A stretch of 64,000 nucleotides of DNA from Nocardia asteroides (GCF_900637185.1 NZ_LR134352.1:4144001-4208000), one strand, 5' to 3'. Counted from the stretch's first letter, positions 1 through 9,342 are shown. The notes: generated by a model from the letters alone, not told the origin. Made by a program: numbers and translations.

Positions 1-1
1 G

Positions 2-826
2 CGCAACCACGGCACGGCGGTGGCCGGGGAGATCAGCGGTGACCTGAACGCGTTCGGGGTCACCGGGATCGCGCCCGAGGCACACATCAGGGCCATCTCG
101 GTGTTCGGGATCGGGTCGGCCACCGCGATCCGGTCCGCGGCCGACGCGCTCGACCCCGGCGACATCCTGCTGATCGAACTGCACCGTCCGGGACCCCGTT
201 TCGACTACCGCGGCAGGCCCGATCAGCGTGGCTACATCGCGGTGGAATGGTGGCCCGACGATTTCGCCGCCGTCCGCTACGCCGTCGGTAAGGGGATCGT
301 CGTGGTGGAGGCCGCGGGCAACGGCAACGAGAACCTCGACGACCCCCTCTACGATGCGCGACCCGGCGATTTCCCCGCCGACTGGCACAACCCGTTCCGG
401 GGCGGGGCGACCGATTCGGGGGCGGTGCTGGTCGGCGCGGGTGCCCCGCCGCCGGGGACCCACGGCCGCGACCACGGTCCGGCGCGGTCACGGCTGCCGT
501 TCTCCAATCACGGTGCGCGCCTGGATGTCCAGGGCTGGGGCCGGGAGGTCACCACCACCGGTTACGGTGACCTGCAGGGCGGCAGCGACGAAGACCTCTG
601 GTACACCGACGAATTCAGCGGCACCTCCAGTGCGTCACCGATCGTGGTCGGCGCGGTGGCCGCCTATCAGGGGATCCGGGCCGGTGGCGCCGGCCGGGCG
701 ACACCCGCCGAGATCAGGGCCCTGCTCCGCGCGACCGGGTCGCCGCAGACCGCGGCGCCGGGGCGGCCCGTCACCGAGCGTATCGGCGCTCTGCCCGACC
801 TGCGGGCCATGCTCGGCCAGGGCTGA
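2..826 (+). CDS. S8 family (subtilisin-like) serine peptidase, 5' truncated by window edge
   Basis: C-terminal part of a subtilase that hydrolyses peptide bonds with an Asp/His/Ser triad. The open frame continues upstream of the window, and the first codons read R-N-H-G-T-A-V-A-G, the conserved block around the catalytic His. The oxyanion Asn block (AAGNGN) is near nt 316, and the nucleophile Ser sits in GTSSASP with its codon at 626-628. The catalytic Asp must lie before the window. No C-terminal membrane anchor is visible, so it is not an obvious mycosin (MycP), which carries a C-terminal transmembrane helix. Whether it is secreted cannot be judged without the N-terminus. A hairpin follows the stop directly. 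The family assignment is firm; the substrate is unknown. Confidence 0.88.
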   Translation, partial: RNHGTAVAGEISGDLNAFGVTGIAPEAHIRAISVFGIGSATAIRSAADALDPGDILLIELHRPGPRFDYRGRPDQRGYIAVEWWPDDFAAVRYAVGKGIVVVEAAGNGNENLDDPLYDARPGDFPADWHNPFRGGATDSGAVLVGAGAPPPGTHGRDHGPARSRLPFSNHGARLDVQGWGREVTTTGYGDLQGGSDEDLWYTDEFSGTSSASPIVVGAVAAYQGIRAGGAGRATPAEIRALLRATGSPQTAAPGRPVTERIGALPDLRAMLGQG

Positions 827-857
827 CCACCCGCGAAAATGAGATGTGCGCGGGTGG
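827..857 (+). terminator. Hairpin after the S8 peptidase gene
   Basis: Perfect 9-bp inverted repeat (CCACCCGCG at 827-835, CGCGGGTGG at 849-857) with a 13-nt loop, starting immediately after the peptidase stop. There is no U-run, which is common for actinobacterial terminators. Because it covers 844, it argues against an in-frame upstream start there for the next gene. Confidence 0.55.
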
Positions 858-879
858 CTGGTCATGGGATGGTACGGAG

Positions 880-2085
880 ATGGCATCGGCGAAGAGCGTC
901 ACCGTACGGTCGGCAACCAGCGACGAGGCTCCCGCGATCGCGGCGCTACAGGAAACCGGGTTCGGCATGCGGTACGGCGCGGACGAACTCGTGTTCAAGG
1001 GTGCGTTGTTCCCGGTCGAACGGTCGCTGGTCGCCGTCGACGGTGACCGCATCGTCGGGCACACCGTCGACCGCACGATGACGGTGACCGTGCCGGGGGA
1101 GCGCACGGTGCGAGCCTGCGGTGTCTCGGGGGTCGCGGTCGCGCCCACGCACCGGCGGCGCGGGATCCTGCGCGAGCTCTACACCGCACAGCACGCACGG
1201 ACCGAAGCCGACGGACTGCCCCTGACCATCTTCACCGCGAGTGAGGCCACCATCTACGGGCGGTTCGGGTACGACCCGGCGATCCTCGCCACGACGGTGA
1301 CCATCGATCGGCGCCGGGCCGAATTCCGCCCGAGCACCCCCGATCCCGGCGGCGTCGAGATGTCGACGCTGGCCGAGGCCGCACCGCACATCCGGCGCGT
1401 CTACGAGCGCTGGCAGCGGACGGTGCCGGGCGCGCAGGAACGCCCCGACGCGAAGTGGGATCTGTTCTTCGCCGACGTCGAACGGCATCGCAACGGCTCC
1501 ACCACGCTGTTCGTGCTCGTCCACCCCGACGGGTACGCCCTGTACCGGCGTCGCTGGGACCAGGGTCGCGCCACCGCGGCGGTGCGGGAATACCGTGCTC
1601 TCACGCCCGACGCGCACGCCGCGCTGTGGCGGGTGCTGCTCGGCCTCGATCTCGTGGAGTCGGTGTCGGTGGAGATCGCCGACGACGATCCACTGCCCTA
1701 CCTGCTGACCGATTCGAGGGCGACCCGGGTCACCGATCGGGGCGACACGCTGTGGGCGCGGGTGATGGATGTGCCCGCCGCGCTGACCGCGCGCACCTAC
1801 CGCCACGACCTGGACACCGTGATGTCGGTGCACGATCCGTTCCGTTCGGCGGGCGGCACGTTCGTGCTGCGCGTGCGTGACGGTGTGGCCGAGTGCGCGC
1901 CGAGTACCCGGCGCGCCGAGCTCACCTTCGACATCAATGTCCTCGGTGCGCTGTACTTCGGCGCGCACCGGGCGGGCAACCTCGCCGCGGCGCATCGCAT
2001 CCGGGTCGACGACGCGGCCGCGCTGCGGGATGTCGACGCGGCGTTCACCACCGAGCGGGCACCGGAGCTGGGCTGGTTCTTCTGA
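880..2085 (+). CDS. Eis-like GNAT N-acetyltransferase
   Basis: About 401 residues, the length of the mycobacterial Eis (enhanced intracellular survival) family: two fused GNAT-like domains followed by a sterol-carrier-like C-terminal domain, ending in the aromatic tail GWFF typical of the family. The acetyl-CoA pyrophosphate loop is visible as VAPTHRRRGILREL. Family members transfer acetyl groups from acetyl-CoA to amines such as aminoglycosides or protein lysines. The start at 880 is preferred because a GGTACGGAG stretch precedes it and the alternative in-frame ATG at 844 lies inside the upstream hairpin. It sits just upstream of a UvrA2-like gene on the same strand. Actual aminoglycoside activity is not shown by sequence alone. 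Confidence 0.85.
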   Translation: MASAKSVTVRSATSDEAPAIAALQETGFGMRYGADELVFKGALFPVERSLVAVDGDRIVGHTVDRTMTVTVPGERTVRACGVSGVAVAPTHRRRGILRELYTAQHARTEADGLPLTIFTASEATIYGRFGYDPAILATTVTIDRRRAEFRPSTPDPGGVEMSTLAEAAPHIRRVYERWQRTVPGAQERPDAKWDLFFADVERHRNGSTTLFVLVHPDGYALYRRRWDQGRATAAVREYRALTPDAHAALWRVLLGLDLVESVSVEIADDDPLPYLLTDSRATRVTDRGDTLWARVMDVPAALTARTYRHDLDTVMSVHDPFRSAGGTFVLRVRDGVAECAPSTRRAELTFDINVLGALYFGAHRAGNLAAAHRIRVDDAAALRDVDAAFTTERAPELGWFF

Positions 2086-2125
2086 CCGGCGCCCGATGAG
2101 CGGTCCGCGGCGGGCGCCGGGCGCG

Positions 2126-2131
2126 TAATCT
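2126..2131 (+). promoter_or_regulatory. -10 box (TAATCT), near-leaderless start of the uvrA-like gene
   Basis: TAATCT ends 8 nt before the GTG at 2140, which has no Shine-Dalgarno sequence. This is the usual geometry of a leaderless actinobacterial transcript and supports that start. Confidence 0.5.
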
Positions 2132-2139
2132 GGGTAGCT

Positions 2140-4578
2140 GTGGATTCGCACGAGATCGATCCTTCGGTTCGGGTGCGGGGCGCCCGGGTGCACAATCTGC
2201 GTGATGTCGACGTCGATATGCCCCGCAACGCGCTGGTCGCCTTCACCGGGGTCTCGGGTTCGGGCAAGTCGTCGCTGGCCTTCGGCACGTTGTACGCGGA
2301 ATCGCAGCGCCGCTACCTGGAGTCGGTCGCACCGTATGCCCGACGGTTGCTGCATCAGATCGAAGCGCCCGATGTGGACGAGGTGACCGGGCTGCCGCCG
2401 ACGGTGGTGCTCGCGCAGCGAAGGTCCGCGCCGTCGTCGCGGTCGACGGTCGGGACGGTCACCGCGATCTCGAACTCGCTGCGGCTGCTGATGTCCCGGG
2501 AAGGCGACTACCCGGACGGCCCGGCCAGATCGGGACCGGGACATTATCCCGAGGGCACGAATCGGCTGTACTCCGACGCGTTCTCACCCAACACCGTGGA
2601 GGGCGCGTGCCCGCGCTGCCACGGGCAGGGCGTGGTCCATGAGGCGACCGAGGCGTCGATGGTGCCGGACCCGTCGCTGACCATTCGCGACGGGGCGATC
2701 GCGTCGTGGCCGGGCGCTTGGCAGGGCAAGAACCTGCGCGATGTGCTGGCCGCGCTGGGCTACGACATCGACCGGCCGTGGCGGGAACTGGCCCCGGCCG
2801 CGCGCGAGTGGATCCTGTTCACCGACGACAGGCCGGTCGTCACCGTGGAACCCGAGCGGGAACCACACCGCATCCACCGGCCCTACCAGGGCACCTACAC
2901 CAGCGCCGAGCGGCTGCTGCTGCGGGCGCACGCGGAATCCAAGAGCGAGGCCACCCGGGCGCGGGCGGCCGAGTATCTGCACACCACGACCTGTCCGCTG
3001 TGCGCGGGGCGCAGGCTCAAACCCGAAGCGCTGGCGGTGACCTTCGCCGGCTACAACATCACCGAGCTCGCCGAGTTGCCGTTGGCCGAGCTCGGTGCTG
3101 TGTTGCGGCCCTATACCGCGGGCACGAGCGCGGCCGCGGTGCTCACCCAGGACCTCCTCTCCCGGATCGAGGTGCTGGTCGAGCTGGGGCTCGGCTATCT
3201 CAGCGTCGACCGGGAGAGCCCGACCCTGTCGGGTGGGGAGTTGCAGCGCCTGCGGTTGGCCGGTCAGCTGCGGTCGGGCCTGTTCGGGGTGGTCTACATC
3301 CTCGACGAGCCCTCGGCCGGACTGCATCCCGCCGACACCGCGGCGCTGACCACGGTGCTGGGCCGGCTCAAGGACTCGGGCAACAGTGTGTTCCTCGTCG
3401 AACACGATCTGGACGTGGTCCGCCACGCCGACTGGCTCATCGACATCGGACCCGGCGCGGGCGTCCACGGCGGACAGGTCCTCTACAGCGGGGCGGTCGA
3501 GGGCCTGCGCGCGGTGCCAGCCTCGGTGACGCGGCCCTACCTGTTCGACGAGATCGCTCGACCGGTGCGCGTCGATCGGGCACCCGGCGGTGTCCTGGCG
3601 CTGCGCGAGGTGAGCGCGCACAATCTGCGCGACCTCGACCTGGACGTCCCGCTCGGTGTGTTCACCGCGATCACCGGGGTGTCCGGATCGGGGAAATCGA
3701 GTCTGCTGCACGCGATCTCGGTGACCGCGGCGGCCGACCCGGCGATCGTGCGTGTCGTGGAGGTCGACCAGGCCCCGATCGGGCGCACCCCGCGCTCGAA
3801 TCTGGCCACCTACACCGGCCTGTTCGACACCGTGCGCAAACTCTTCGCCGCGACCGACGCCGCCGCGGCGCGCGGTTACGGGGTGGGCCGGTTCTCGTTC
3901 AATGTCGCGGAGGGACGCTGCCCGACCTGTCAGGGCGAGGGCTACATCACGGTGGAACTGCTGTTCCTGCCCAGCACCTACAGTCCGTGCCCGGACTGCC
4001 ACGGCGCCCGCTACAACCCCGAAACCCTCGAGATCACCTACCGCGACACCACGATCGCCGGCGTGCTCGACATGACCGTCGACCGGGCCGCGGAGTTTCT
4101 CGCCGACGTCCCCGCCGTCGCCCGCGCGCTACGGACCCTCGCCGAGGTCGGCCTGGGCTATCTGCGGTTGGGGCAACCGGCCACCGAACTGTCGGGCGGG
4201 GAAGCGCAGCGGGTGAAGCTGGCCACCGAACTGCAGCGGGCCCGGCGCGCGGGCACCCTCTACCTGCTCGACGAGCCCACCACCGGTCTGCACCCCGCCG
4301 ACACCGACATCCTGCTGACTCAGCTGAATTCGCTGGTCGACGGTGGCGCCACCGTCGTGGTGGTCGAGCACGACATGACCGTCGTCGCGCAGGCCGACCA
4401 CGTCGTCGACCTGGGGCCCGGTGGCGGCGCGCAGGGTGGGCGGATCGTCGCGCAGGGCAGCCCGGCCCAGGTCGCGGCCGATTCCGGCAGCCGGACCGCG
4501 CCGTATCTGGCGGAGCGGATGACGGCGCGCCCGGGCAAATCATCGGCTATCGCCGGTGGCGGGCCTATCGTGGGGTGA
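2140..4578 (+). CDS. UvrA2-like ABC ATPase (excinuclease A paralogue)
   Basis: 812 residues with two UvrA-type ABC modules: Walker A GVSGSGKS at about residues 37 and 514, signatures LSGGELQR at about 363 and LSGGEAQR at about 684, and Walker B followed by DEPSAGLHP and DEPTTGLHP. Zinc-finger cysteine pairs are present (CPRCHGQG, CPLCAGRR, CPTCQGEG, CPDCHGAR). Canonical UvrA is about 950 residues and carries a UvrB-binding insertion after the first module. Here only about 30 residues separate the end of that region from the LYSDAFSPN block, so the insertion is missing, as in UvrA2 and DrrC-type proteins linked to tolerance of DNA-binding drugs. It is therefore unlikely to be the housekeeping uvrA. 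Its stop overlaps the next gene's ATG (TGATG), which implies translational coupling. Confidence 0.88.
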   Translation: MDSHEIDPSVRVRGARVHNLRDVDVDMPRNALVAFTGVSGSGKSSLAFGTLYAESQRRYLESVAPYARRLLHQIEAPDVDEVTGLPPTVVLAQRRSAPSSRSTVGTVTAISNSLRLLMSREGDYPDGPARSGPGHYPEGTNRLYSDAFSPNTVEGACPRCHGQGVVHEATEASMVPDPSLTIRDGAIASWPGAWQGKNLRDVLAALGYDIDRPWRELAPAAREWILFTDDRPVVTVEPEREPHRIHRPYQGTYTSAERLLLRAHAESKSEATRARAAEYLHTTTCPLCAGRRLKPEALAVTFAGYNITELAELPLAELGAVLRPYTAGTSAAAVLTQDLLSRIEVLVELGLGYLSVDRESPTLSGGELQRLRLAGQLRSGLFGVVYILDEPSAGLHPADTAALTTVLGRLKDSGNSVFLVEHDLDVVRHADWLIDIGPGAGVHGGQVLYSGAVEGLRAVPASVTRPYLFDEIARPVRVDRAPGGVLALREVSAHNLRDLDLDVPLGVFTAITGVSGSGKSSLLHAISVTAAADPAIVRVVEVDQAPIGRTPRSNLATYTGLFDTVRKLFAATDAAAARGYGVGRFSFNVAEGRCPTCQGEGYITVELLFLPSTYSPCPDCHGARYNPETLEITYRDTTIAGVLDMTVDRAAEFLADVPAVARALRTLAEVGLGYLRLGQPATELSGGEAQRVKLATELQRARRAGTLYLLDEPTTGLHPADTDILLTQLNSLVDGGATVVVVEHDMTVVAQADHVVDLGPGGGAQGGRIVAQGSPAQVAADSGSRTAPYLAERMTARPGKSSAIAGGGPIVG

Positions 4579-5186
4579 TGCCCGTGAACGACGGGGAGGG
4601 GAAACCGGCGCGTGACCGAGCCCGGCAGGCGATGCTGATCGCCGGCGGGTGCTCCTTCGCTCTCGGTGTGGTGATCCTGCTGTGGCCCGGCCGCCGCGAG
4701 TCGACGCTGGCGCTGCTGTTCGGGACGGCGTTGCTGCTCAGTGCCGTCATCCAGGGCTATCTGGCGGTCAGGGCGCGGATCGCGATCCTGTTGCGGGTGC
4801 TGGTGCTGATCAGTGCGGGGCTGACGGTGATCCTGGCGATGCTCGCGTTCGGCGGCGGCAATATCGAACTGCTCGCCCTGTGGATCGGGATCGGCTGGTC
4901 GATCCGCGGCATCGTGCAGGCCCTGGTCGCTGCTTGGGACGACGGGGTGGTCAACGGCTGGCTGCACGAGATCTGCGGTGTGGGGACCGCCGCGCTCGGG
5001 ATCGCGATGATCGCGATGCAGTTCGAGACCGTCACCGGGCTGGCCACGGTTGCCGGCAGTGCGCTGGTGGTGATCGGCGTGCTGGAATCGCTCGCCGGTG
5101 GGATGCTGCGTACGGCACTGCGCACCGGTGGCGCGGAAAAGGTTGATCGGACAGTCGTCCCCGGCCCCGCCGCCACCGAACAATAG
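4578..5186 (+). CDS. HdeD-like small integral membrane protein
   Basis: 202 residues. After a charged N-terminus of about 15 residues come six hydrophobic segments separated by short Arg/Asp-rich loops, the arrangement of HdeD/DUF308 membrane proteins. In E. coli HdeD is an acid-stress membrane protein; the function in actinobacteria is not settled. The ATG overlaps the stop of the UvrA2-like gene by one base, so the two are probably translated together. That pairing suggests a role linked to the ATPase, for example at the membrane during drug stress, but this is only inferred from position. The C-terminus is a short polar tail. Confidence 0.65.
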   Translation: MPVNDGEGKPARDRARQAMLIAGGCSFALGVVILLWPGRRESTLALLFGTALLLSAVIQGYLAVRARIAILLRVLVLISAGLTVILAMLAFGGGNIELLALWIGIGWSIRGIVQALVAAWDDGVVNGWLHEICGVGTAALGIAMIAMQFETVTGLATVAGSALVVIGVLESLAGGMLRTALRTGGAEKVDRTVVPGPAATEQ

Positions 5187-5194
5187 TAGTGAAT

Positions 5195-5213
5195 CCCACA
5201 CCGGCGGTGCGGG
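5195..5213 (+). terminator. Possible weak terminator after the HdeD-like gene
   Basis: An imperfect inverted repeat of about 7 bp (CCCACAC against GTGCGGG, one mismatch) is followed by TTT, shortly after the stop at 5186. The evidence is weak. Confidence 0.3.
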
Positions 5214-5406
5214 TTTCGATGTTTACGCGAACTGCCGGACAACGCCACGTTGCGGGTAACGGAGCGGGTGGCGAACTCTGCGTGCCCGGCCGTTCACCGC
5301 TGGGGCAACTGTGCTGCGCGCCGGTAGCGTGGCCCGCGGCGTGCGCACGGGAGGGCCCGGTCGCCGCGCCGCGTCCGCAGCCCGATGTGAGCCCAGGAGA
5401 AATGTG

Positions 5407-6825
5407 GTGTCGCGCGTAACCCCCGGCGAAGCCGCCGATACCGTCCAGCGTGAAACGCTGGCCATGCGGCGGATGACCGAGAGTCTGGTCGAAGACCTGT
5501 CCGAGAACGTCCCCGCCGACCAGGTGACCTCGGCCGTCGGTGCCGCGCACGATCGCTTCGCGGGCAAACCGATCCGGGAGTTCGTGCCGATTCTCGTCGA
5601 GCGGATCGTTCGCAGCGAACTCGCCGATCCCGACCCGACCGTGCGCGTCCCCGCCCCCACGGTGCGGGCGAGCGTTCCCGACCCGGTGGCGCCGCCGCAG
5701 GAGCCCGAGCGTGCCGGGGGCCTGGTGAGCAGGCGCGCGATGCTGCCGCTGTCGATCGGCGCGGTGACGGTCGTCGCGGCGGTCGCGGCCGGGGTGATCC
5801 TGCTACCCGGCGGCGGGGACGGTCCCGCGGCCGCACCCGTCGGCGCGCCGCTCACGGTGGTGCGTGGTGTCGTCGGATCGGAGAAGATGGCGTTCTTCCA
5901 GGATCCGGAGGTCGTGCGGGTGCTGGCCGAGCACGGTGTGCGGGTGGAGGTCGAACCGGCCGGGTCGCGGCAGATCGCCACCGATGTCGACCTCGGCAAG
6001 TACGATTTCGCGTTCCCGTCGAGCAGTCCCGCCGCCGAACGGATTCAGCGGCAGCGCAATGTGACGGTGAAGTACACGCCGTTCTCGTCGCCGATCGCGA
6101 TCGCCACCTACCGGCCGATCGCGGATCTGCTGACCGCGGCCGGGGTGATCAAGCCCGGGCCGGTCGCGACCTTCGACATGAACCGGTACCTGGAGCTGGC
6201 CGGTACCGGCGTGCAGTGGGACGACCTGCCCGACAACACCACCTACCCGGTCGCCAAGAACATCCTGGTGTCCACCACCAACCCGCGCAGCTCCAACTCC
6301 GCCGCCATGTATTTGGCGATTGCCAGCTATGTCGCCAACGACCACACCATCGTGCGCGGGACCACCGCCGAACAGCACGTGCTGCCCGCCCTGTCGAAAC
6401 TGTTCCTGGCCCAGGGCTACACCGACACCAGCAGTGCGGGTCCGTTCGACCAGTACCTCACCAACGGCATGGGGCCGACCCCACTGGTGTGCATCTACGA
6501 GGCGCAGTTCGTCGAGGCCGCGGGACAGGGCCGGATCAAGCCGGACATGGTGCTGACGTATCCGACGCCGACCGTGCTGTCGAACCACACCCTGGTACCG
6601 CTGACCGGTACCGGTGACACCGTCGGCAAGCTGCTCGGCGAGAACCCGGAACTGCGTCGCCTGGCCGCCGCGCACGGGTTCCGCACCGGCGACAACGCCC
6701 AGTTCACCGCGATCGCCGCCGATCGCAACGTCGCGGTGCCCGCCGAGCTGATCGACGTCGTCGACGCTCCCGCCTACGACACGCTCGAGCACCTGCTCGA
6801 CGGGGTCGCGAACTCGTTCAACTGA
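5407..6825 (+). CDS. Membrane-anchored periplasmic-binding-like protein with N-terminal helical domain
   Basis: 472 residues from a GTG preceded by AGGAGA six bases upstream. Three parts are visible. Residues of about 10-65 form a charged helical region resembling the three-helix-bundle dimerization domain seen in actinobacterial proteins. After a Pro-rich stretch, one hydrophobic segment (about 115-140, ending VILLPGGG) anchors the protein. The remaining 330 residues look like an extracytoplasmic solute-binding fold, with motifs such as FAFPSSS and DDLPDNTTYPV. A single internal membrane segment instead of a signal peptide suggests the N-terminal domain is cytoplasmic, so the protein may couple an outside ligand to dimer formation inside. 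No ABC permease lies nearby, and the ligand is unknown. A strong hairpin follows. Confidence 0.55.
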   Translation: MSRVTPGEAADTVQRETLAMRRMTESLVEDLSENVPADQVTSAVGAAHDRFAGKPIREFVPILVERIVRSELADPDPTVRVPAPTVRASVPDPVAPPQEPERAGGLVSRRAMLPLSIGAVTVVAAVAAGVILLPGGGDGPAAAPVGAPLTVVRGVVGSEKMAFFQDPEVVRVLAEHGVRVEVEPAGSRQIATDVDLGKYDFAFPSSSPAAERIQRQRNVTVKYTPFSSPIAIATYRPIADLLTAAGVIKPGPVATFDMNRYLELAGTGVQWDDLPDNTTYPVAKNILVSTTNPRSSNSAAMYLAIASYVANDHTIVRGTTAEQHVLPALSKLFLAQGYTDTSSAGPFDQYLTNGMGPTPLVCIYEAQFVEAAGQGRIKPDMVLTYPTPTVLSNHTLVPLTGTGDTVGKLLGENPELRRLAAAHGFRTGDNAQFTAIAADRNVAVPAELIDVVDAPAYDTLEHLLDGVANSFN

Positions 6826-6839
6826 TCGTCCCGACTCCT

Positions 6840-6873
6840 GTGTGCCGCGCAGCCCGATCGCTGCGCGGCACAC
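6840..6873 (+). terminator. Strong intrinsic-type hairpin
   Basis: Perfect 13-bp inverted repeat (GTGTGCCGCGCAG at 6840-6852, CTGCGCGGCACAC at 6861-6873) with an 8-nt loop, 14 nt after the stop of the binding-like protein, followed by CCGTTT. Confidence 0.8.
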
Positions 6874-6975
6874 GCCGTTTCCGGCCGCTGTGTCCTGCTT
6901 CACAGCGGTGTCCTGTCACAGGTGCGCGCGTACGAGCGCCTGGTGTGCGAAGGGGATACGGACAGGAGAGACATC

Positions 6976-7668
6976 ATGCGCGTCGTGGTTTTCGGAGCGA
7001 ACGGACCCACCGGACGGCTGCTCACCGGGCAGGCGCTCGACGCCGGACATCAGGTCGTCGCTGTCACCCGGCGGCCGGAATCCTTCGAGCCGAACCATGA
7101 GCGGCTCGATGTCGTCGGCGCCGACGTTCTCGACGCGGCCGCTGTCGACGCGGTGGTGTCCGGTGCCGACGCGGTGCTGTCGACCCTCGGCGTCGCGGCG
7201 GGCAAGGAACCGATCCACACCTACTCCCGCGGGACCGCCCACATCGTCGCCGCCATGGGACGGCACGGCCTGCGCCGGCTCGCCGTGGTCAGTTCCGCCG
7301 GAGTCGACCCGCACCCGTATTCCGACGGCGGATTGTTCTTCACCCGGATCCTGGTGCCGTACGTGACACGGGTGCTGGGCAAAACGCTCTACGACGACAT
7401 GCGCCGCATGGAAGCACTCGTCCGCGCCACCGACCTGGACTGGACCATCGTGCGTCCCGGCGGGCTGTTCCACCTGCCGTCGGTCACCGGCTACACCGTG
7501 GCCCCCGGCCAGGTCGACGCCCGCTTCACCGCCCGCGCCGACCTGGCCGCCTGCCTGCTGGCCCAGCTCACCGACGACCGTCACGTACGCGCCACGGTCG
7601 AGGTGGGCACCACCGTCGGCACTCCCGCACTGCTCACCTGGATCCGGCGCGAAGCCCTCGGAAAATAG
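6976..7668 (+). CDS. NmrA/SDR-like NAD(P)-binding reductase
   Basis: 230 residues, atypical short-chain dehydrogenase. An N-terminal dinucleotide-binding loop (GANGPTG) begins right after the first beta strand (MRVVVFGANG), and an ADVLDAAAV acidic patch follows at the end of beta 3. The segment VVSSAGV and a later WTIVRPGG motif are typical of NmrA-like or YwnB/SDR a5 proteins that bind NAD(P) and often reduce quinones or sense redox state. There is no classical YxxxK pair, so catalysis is uncertain. The start at 6976 follows AGGAGAG at a good distance; an earlier in-frame codon at 6922 lacks such a site. The ABC-F gene begins about 40 bp downstream. Confidence 0.75.
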   Translation: MRVVVFGANGPTGRLLTGQALDAGHQVVAVTRRPESFEPNHERLDVVGADVLDAAAVDAVVSGADAVLSTLGVAAGKEPIHTYSRGTAHIVAAMGRHGLRRLAVVSSAGVDPHPYSDGGLFFTRILVPYVTRVLGKTLYDDMRRMEALVRATDLDWTIVRPGGLFHLPSVTGYTVAPGQVDARFTARADLAACLLAQLTDDRHVRATVEVGTTVGTPALLTWIRREALGK

Positions 7669-7710
7669 GGGTGGCGAACGCCGGCGCGGGTCGTTATGGT
7701 CGTCCACCTC

Positions 7711-9342
7711 ATGATGACCAGCACCGCCCAAATCGCCCTCCACGACGTCACCAAACGCTACGACACCACCCCCGTCCTCGACCGCGTCACGCTGTCGGTG
7801 CGTCCCGGCGAAACCGTCGGGGTGATCGGGGAGAACGGGTCGGGGAAATCGACGCTGCTGCGCCTGCTGGCCGGGGTCGAACCCGCCGACAACGGCGCGG
7901 TGACCGTCACCGCGCCCGGCGGTATCGGGTACCTGCCCCAGGTGCTCGAACTGCCCGGCACCGCCACGGTCGCCGCCGCCGTCGATCACGCCCTGGCCGA
8001 CCTGCGCCTGCTCGAACAGCAACTGCGCCACACCGAACAGCAACTGGCACAAGCGGATCCGGCCGTGCTCGCCGACTACGCGGACCTGCAGGCCCGGTTC
8101 GACGCCCGCGACGGCTACCACGCCGACACCCGCGTCGACATCGCCCTGGCCGAGCTCGGGCTGCCCGGACTGGACCGTCACCGCACCCTCGCCACCCTGT
8201 CCGGCGGTGAGCGGGCACGGCTGGCGCTGGCGGCGACCCTGGCGGCGGCGCCGGAACTGCTGCTGCTCGACGAACCCACCAACGACCTGGACGATGCCGC
8301 CGTGGCGTGGCTGGAACAGCAGCTGCGCTCCCATCGCGGCGCGGTGATCGCGGTGACCCACGACCGGGTGTTCCTGGAACGGATCACCGGCACCATCCTC
8401 GAGGTCGACGCCGGACAGGTGCGCCGCTACGGCGACGGCTACGCCGGCTACCTGACCGCCAAAGACGCCGAACGCCGCCGTGCCGCCCAGGACTACGCGG
8501 ACTGGCGCACCGAGCTCGCCCGCAATCGGCGACGTGCCGCATCGAATGTGGTTCGGCTCGAAGCGATTCCACGCAAACTGCCGCTGGCGGTGTTCGCCGC
8601 CGGTCCGTTCCGGGCACGCGGCCGCGGTCACGGCACCATGTCGCGCATCCGCAATGCCAAGGAACGCGTCGCGCGGCTGACCGGCGATCCGGTGGCCGCG
8701 CCGATCGATCCGCTGCGGTTCACGGCCGCGGTCGACACGGTGCACGACACCGGAACCGGACCGGTCGCCGAACTCACCGATATCGGTGTCGGCGACCGGC
8801 TCGCCCTGGCCGCCCTGCGCATCGAGGCCGGTTCCCGGCTGCTGGTGACCGGGCCCAACGGTGCGGGCAAAACCACCCTGCTGCGGGTACTCGCCGGTGA
8901 CCTGCGGCCCGACACCGGCACCGCGCGGGTCACCGGCCGGGTGGGCTGGCTGCGGCAGGACCCGCCGCGTTACCCGGCCGCGGCGACCGTGCTCGCCGCG
9001 TTCGCCACCGGCAGGCCCGGCCATCCCGACGACCATGCGGACACCCTGCTCGACCTCGGCCTGTTCCGGCCCGCCGAACTCGCTCTGCGCGTGGGTGAGC
9101 TGTCCTACGGGCAGCGCAGGCGGATCGAGATCGCGCGCCTGGTCACCGAACCCGCCGACCTGCTGCTGCTCGACGAACCGACCAACCACCTCGCCCCGGC
9201 CCTGGTCGAGGAACTCGAACAGGCGCTCGACGGTTATTCGGGCGCGCTGGTGATCGTCAGCCATGACCGGCAGTTGCGGCGTCGCTTCACCGGCGACCGG
9301 ATGGTGCTCGACGACGGCGCGATGGCGGCGGTCGCCGCATAG
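7711..9342 (+). CDS. ABC-F family ATPase, probable antibiotic-resistance type
   Basis: About 543 residues with two ABC domains and no membrane segments. Walker A motifs are GENGSGKST (about residue 40) and GPNGAGKTT (about 381); signatures are LSGGERARLAL (about 163) and LSYGQRRR (about 464), each followed by LLLLDEPTN. The interdomain linker is long and Arg-rich (RNRRRAASN to KERVARL), the part that enters the ribosomal exit site in ABC-F proteins of the OleB/TlrC/Lmr(C) resistance group. Such proteins displace macrolide-, lincosamide- or pleuromutilin-type drugs from the ribosome. A TATGGT box overlaps the upstream ATG at 7696, so the later ATG pair at 7711/7714 is preferred. A DHA2 drug exporter follows on the same strand. 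The exact drug class is unknown. Confidence 0.82.
   Translation: MMTSTAQIALHDVTKRYDTTPVLDRVTLSVRPGETVGVIGENGSGKSTLLRLLAGVEPADNGAVTVTAPGGIGYLPQVLELPGTATVAAAVDHALADLRLLEQQLRHTEQQLAQADPAVLADYADLQARFDARDGYHADTRVDIALAELGLPGLDRHRTLATLSGGERARLALAATLAAAPELLLLDEPTNDLDDAAVAWLEQQLRSHRGAVIAVTHDRVFLERITGTILEVDAGQVRRYGDGYAGYLTAKDAERRRAAQDYADWRTELARNRRRAASNVVRLEAIPRKLPLAVFAAGPFRARGRGHGTMSRIRNAKERVARLTGDPVAAPIDPLRFTAAVDTVHDTGTGPVAELTDIGVGDRLALAALRIEAGSRLLVTGPNGAGKTTLLRVLAGDLRPDTGTARVTGRVGWLRQDPPRYPAAATVLAAFATGRPGHPDDHADTLLDLGLFRPAELALRVGELSYGQRRRIEIARLVTEPADLLLLDEPTNHLAPALVEELEQALDGYSGALVIVSHDRQLRRRFTGDRMVLDDGAMAAVAA

Noticed and set aside
20..826. Mycosin (MycP) of a type VII secretion system
   Set aside because: Family motifs fit any subtilase; the visible C-terminus has no transmembrane anchor and no ESX genes are nearby.
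844..879. Earlier in-frame ATG for the Eis-like gene
   Set aside because: It lies inside the hairpin following the peptidase gene and gives a non-conserved tail; 880 has a better ribosome site.
946..2544. 532-residue minus-strand ORF across the Eis and UvrA2 genes
   Set aside because: Arg/His/Gly-rich composition without motifs, antisense to two clear genes; a high-GC shadow frame.
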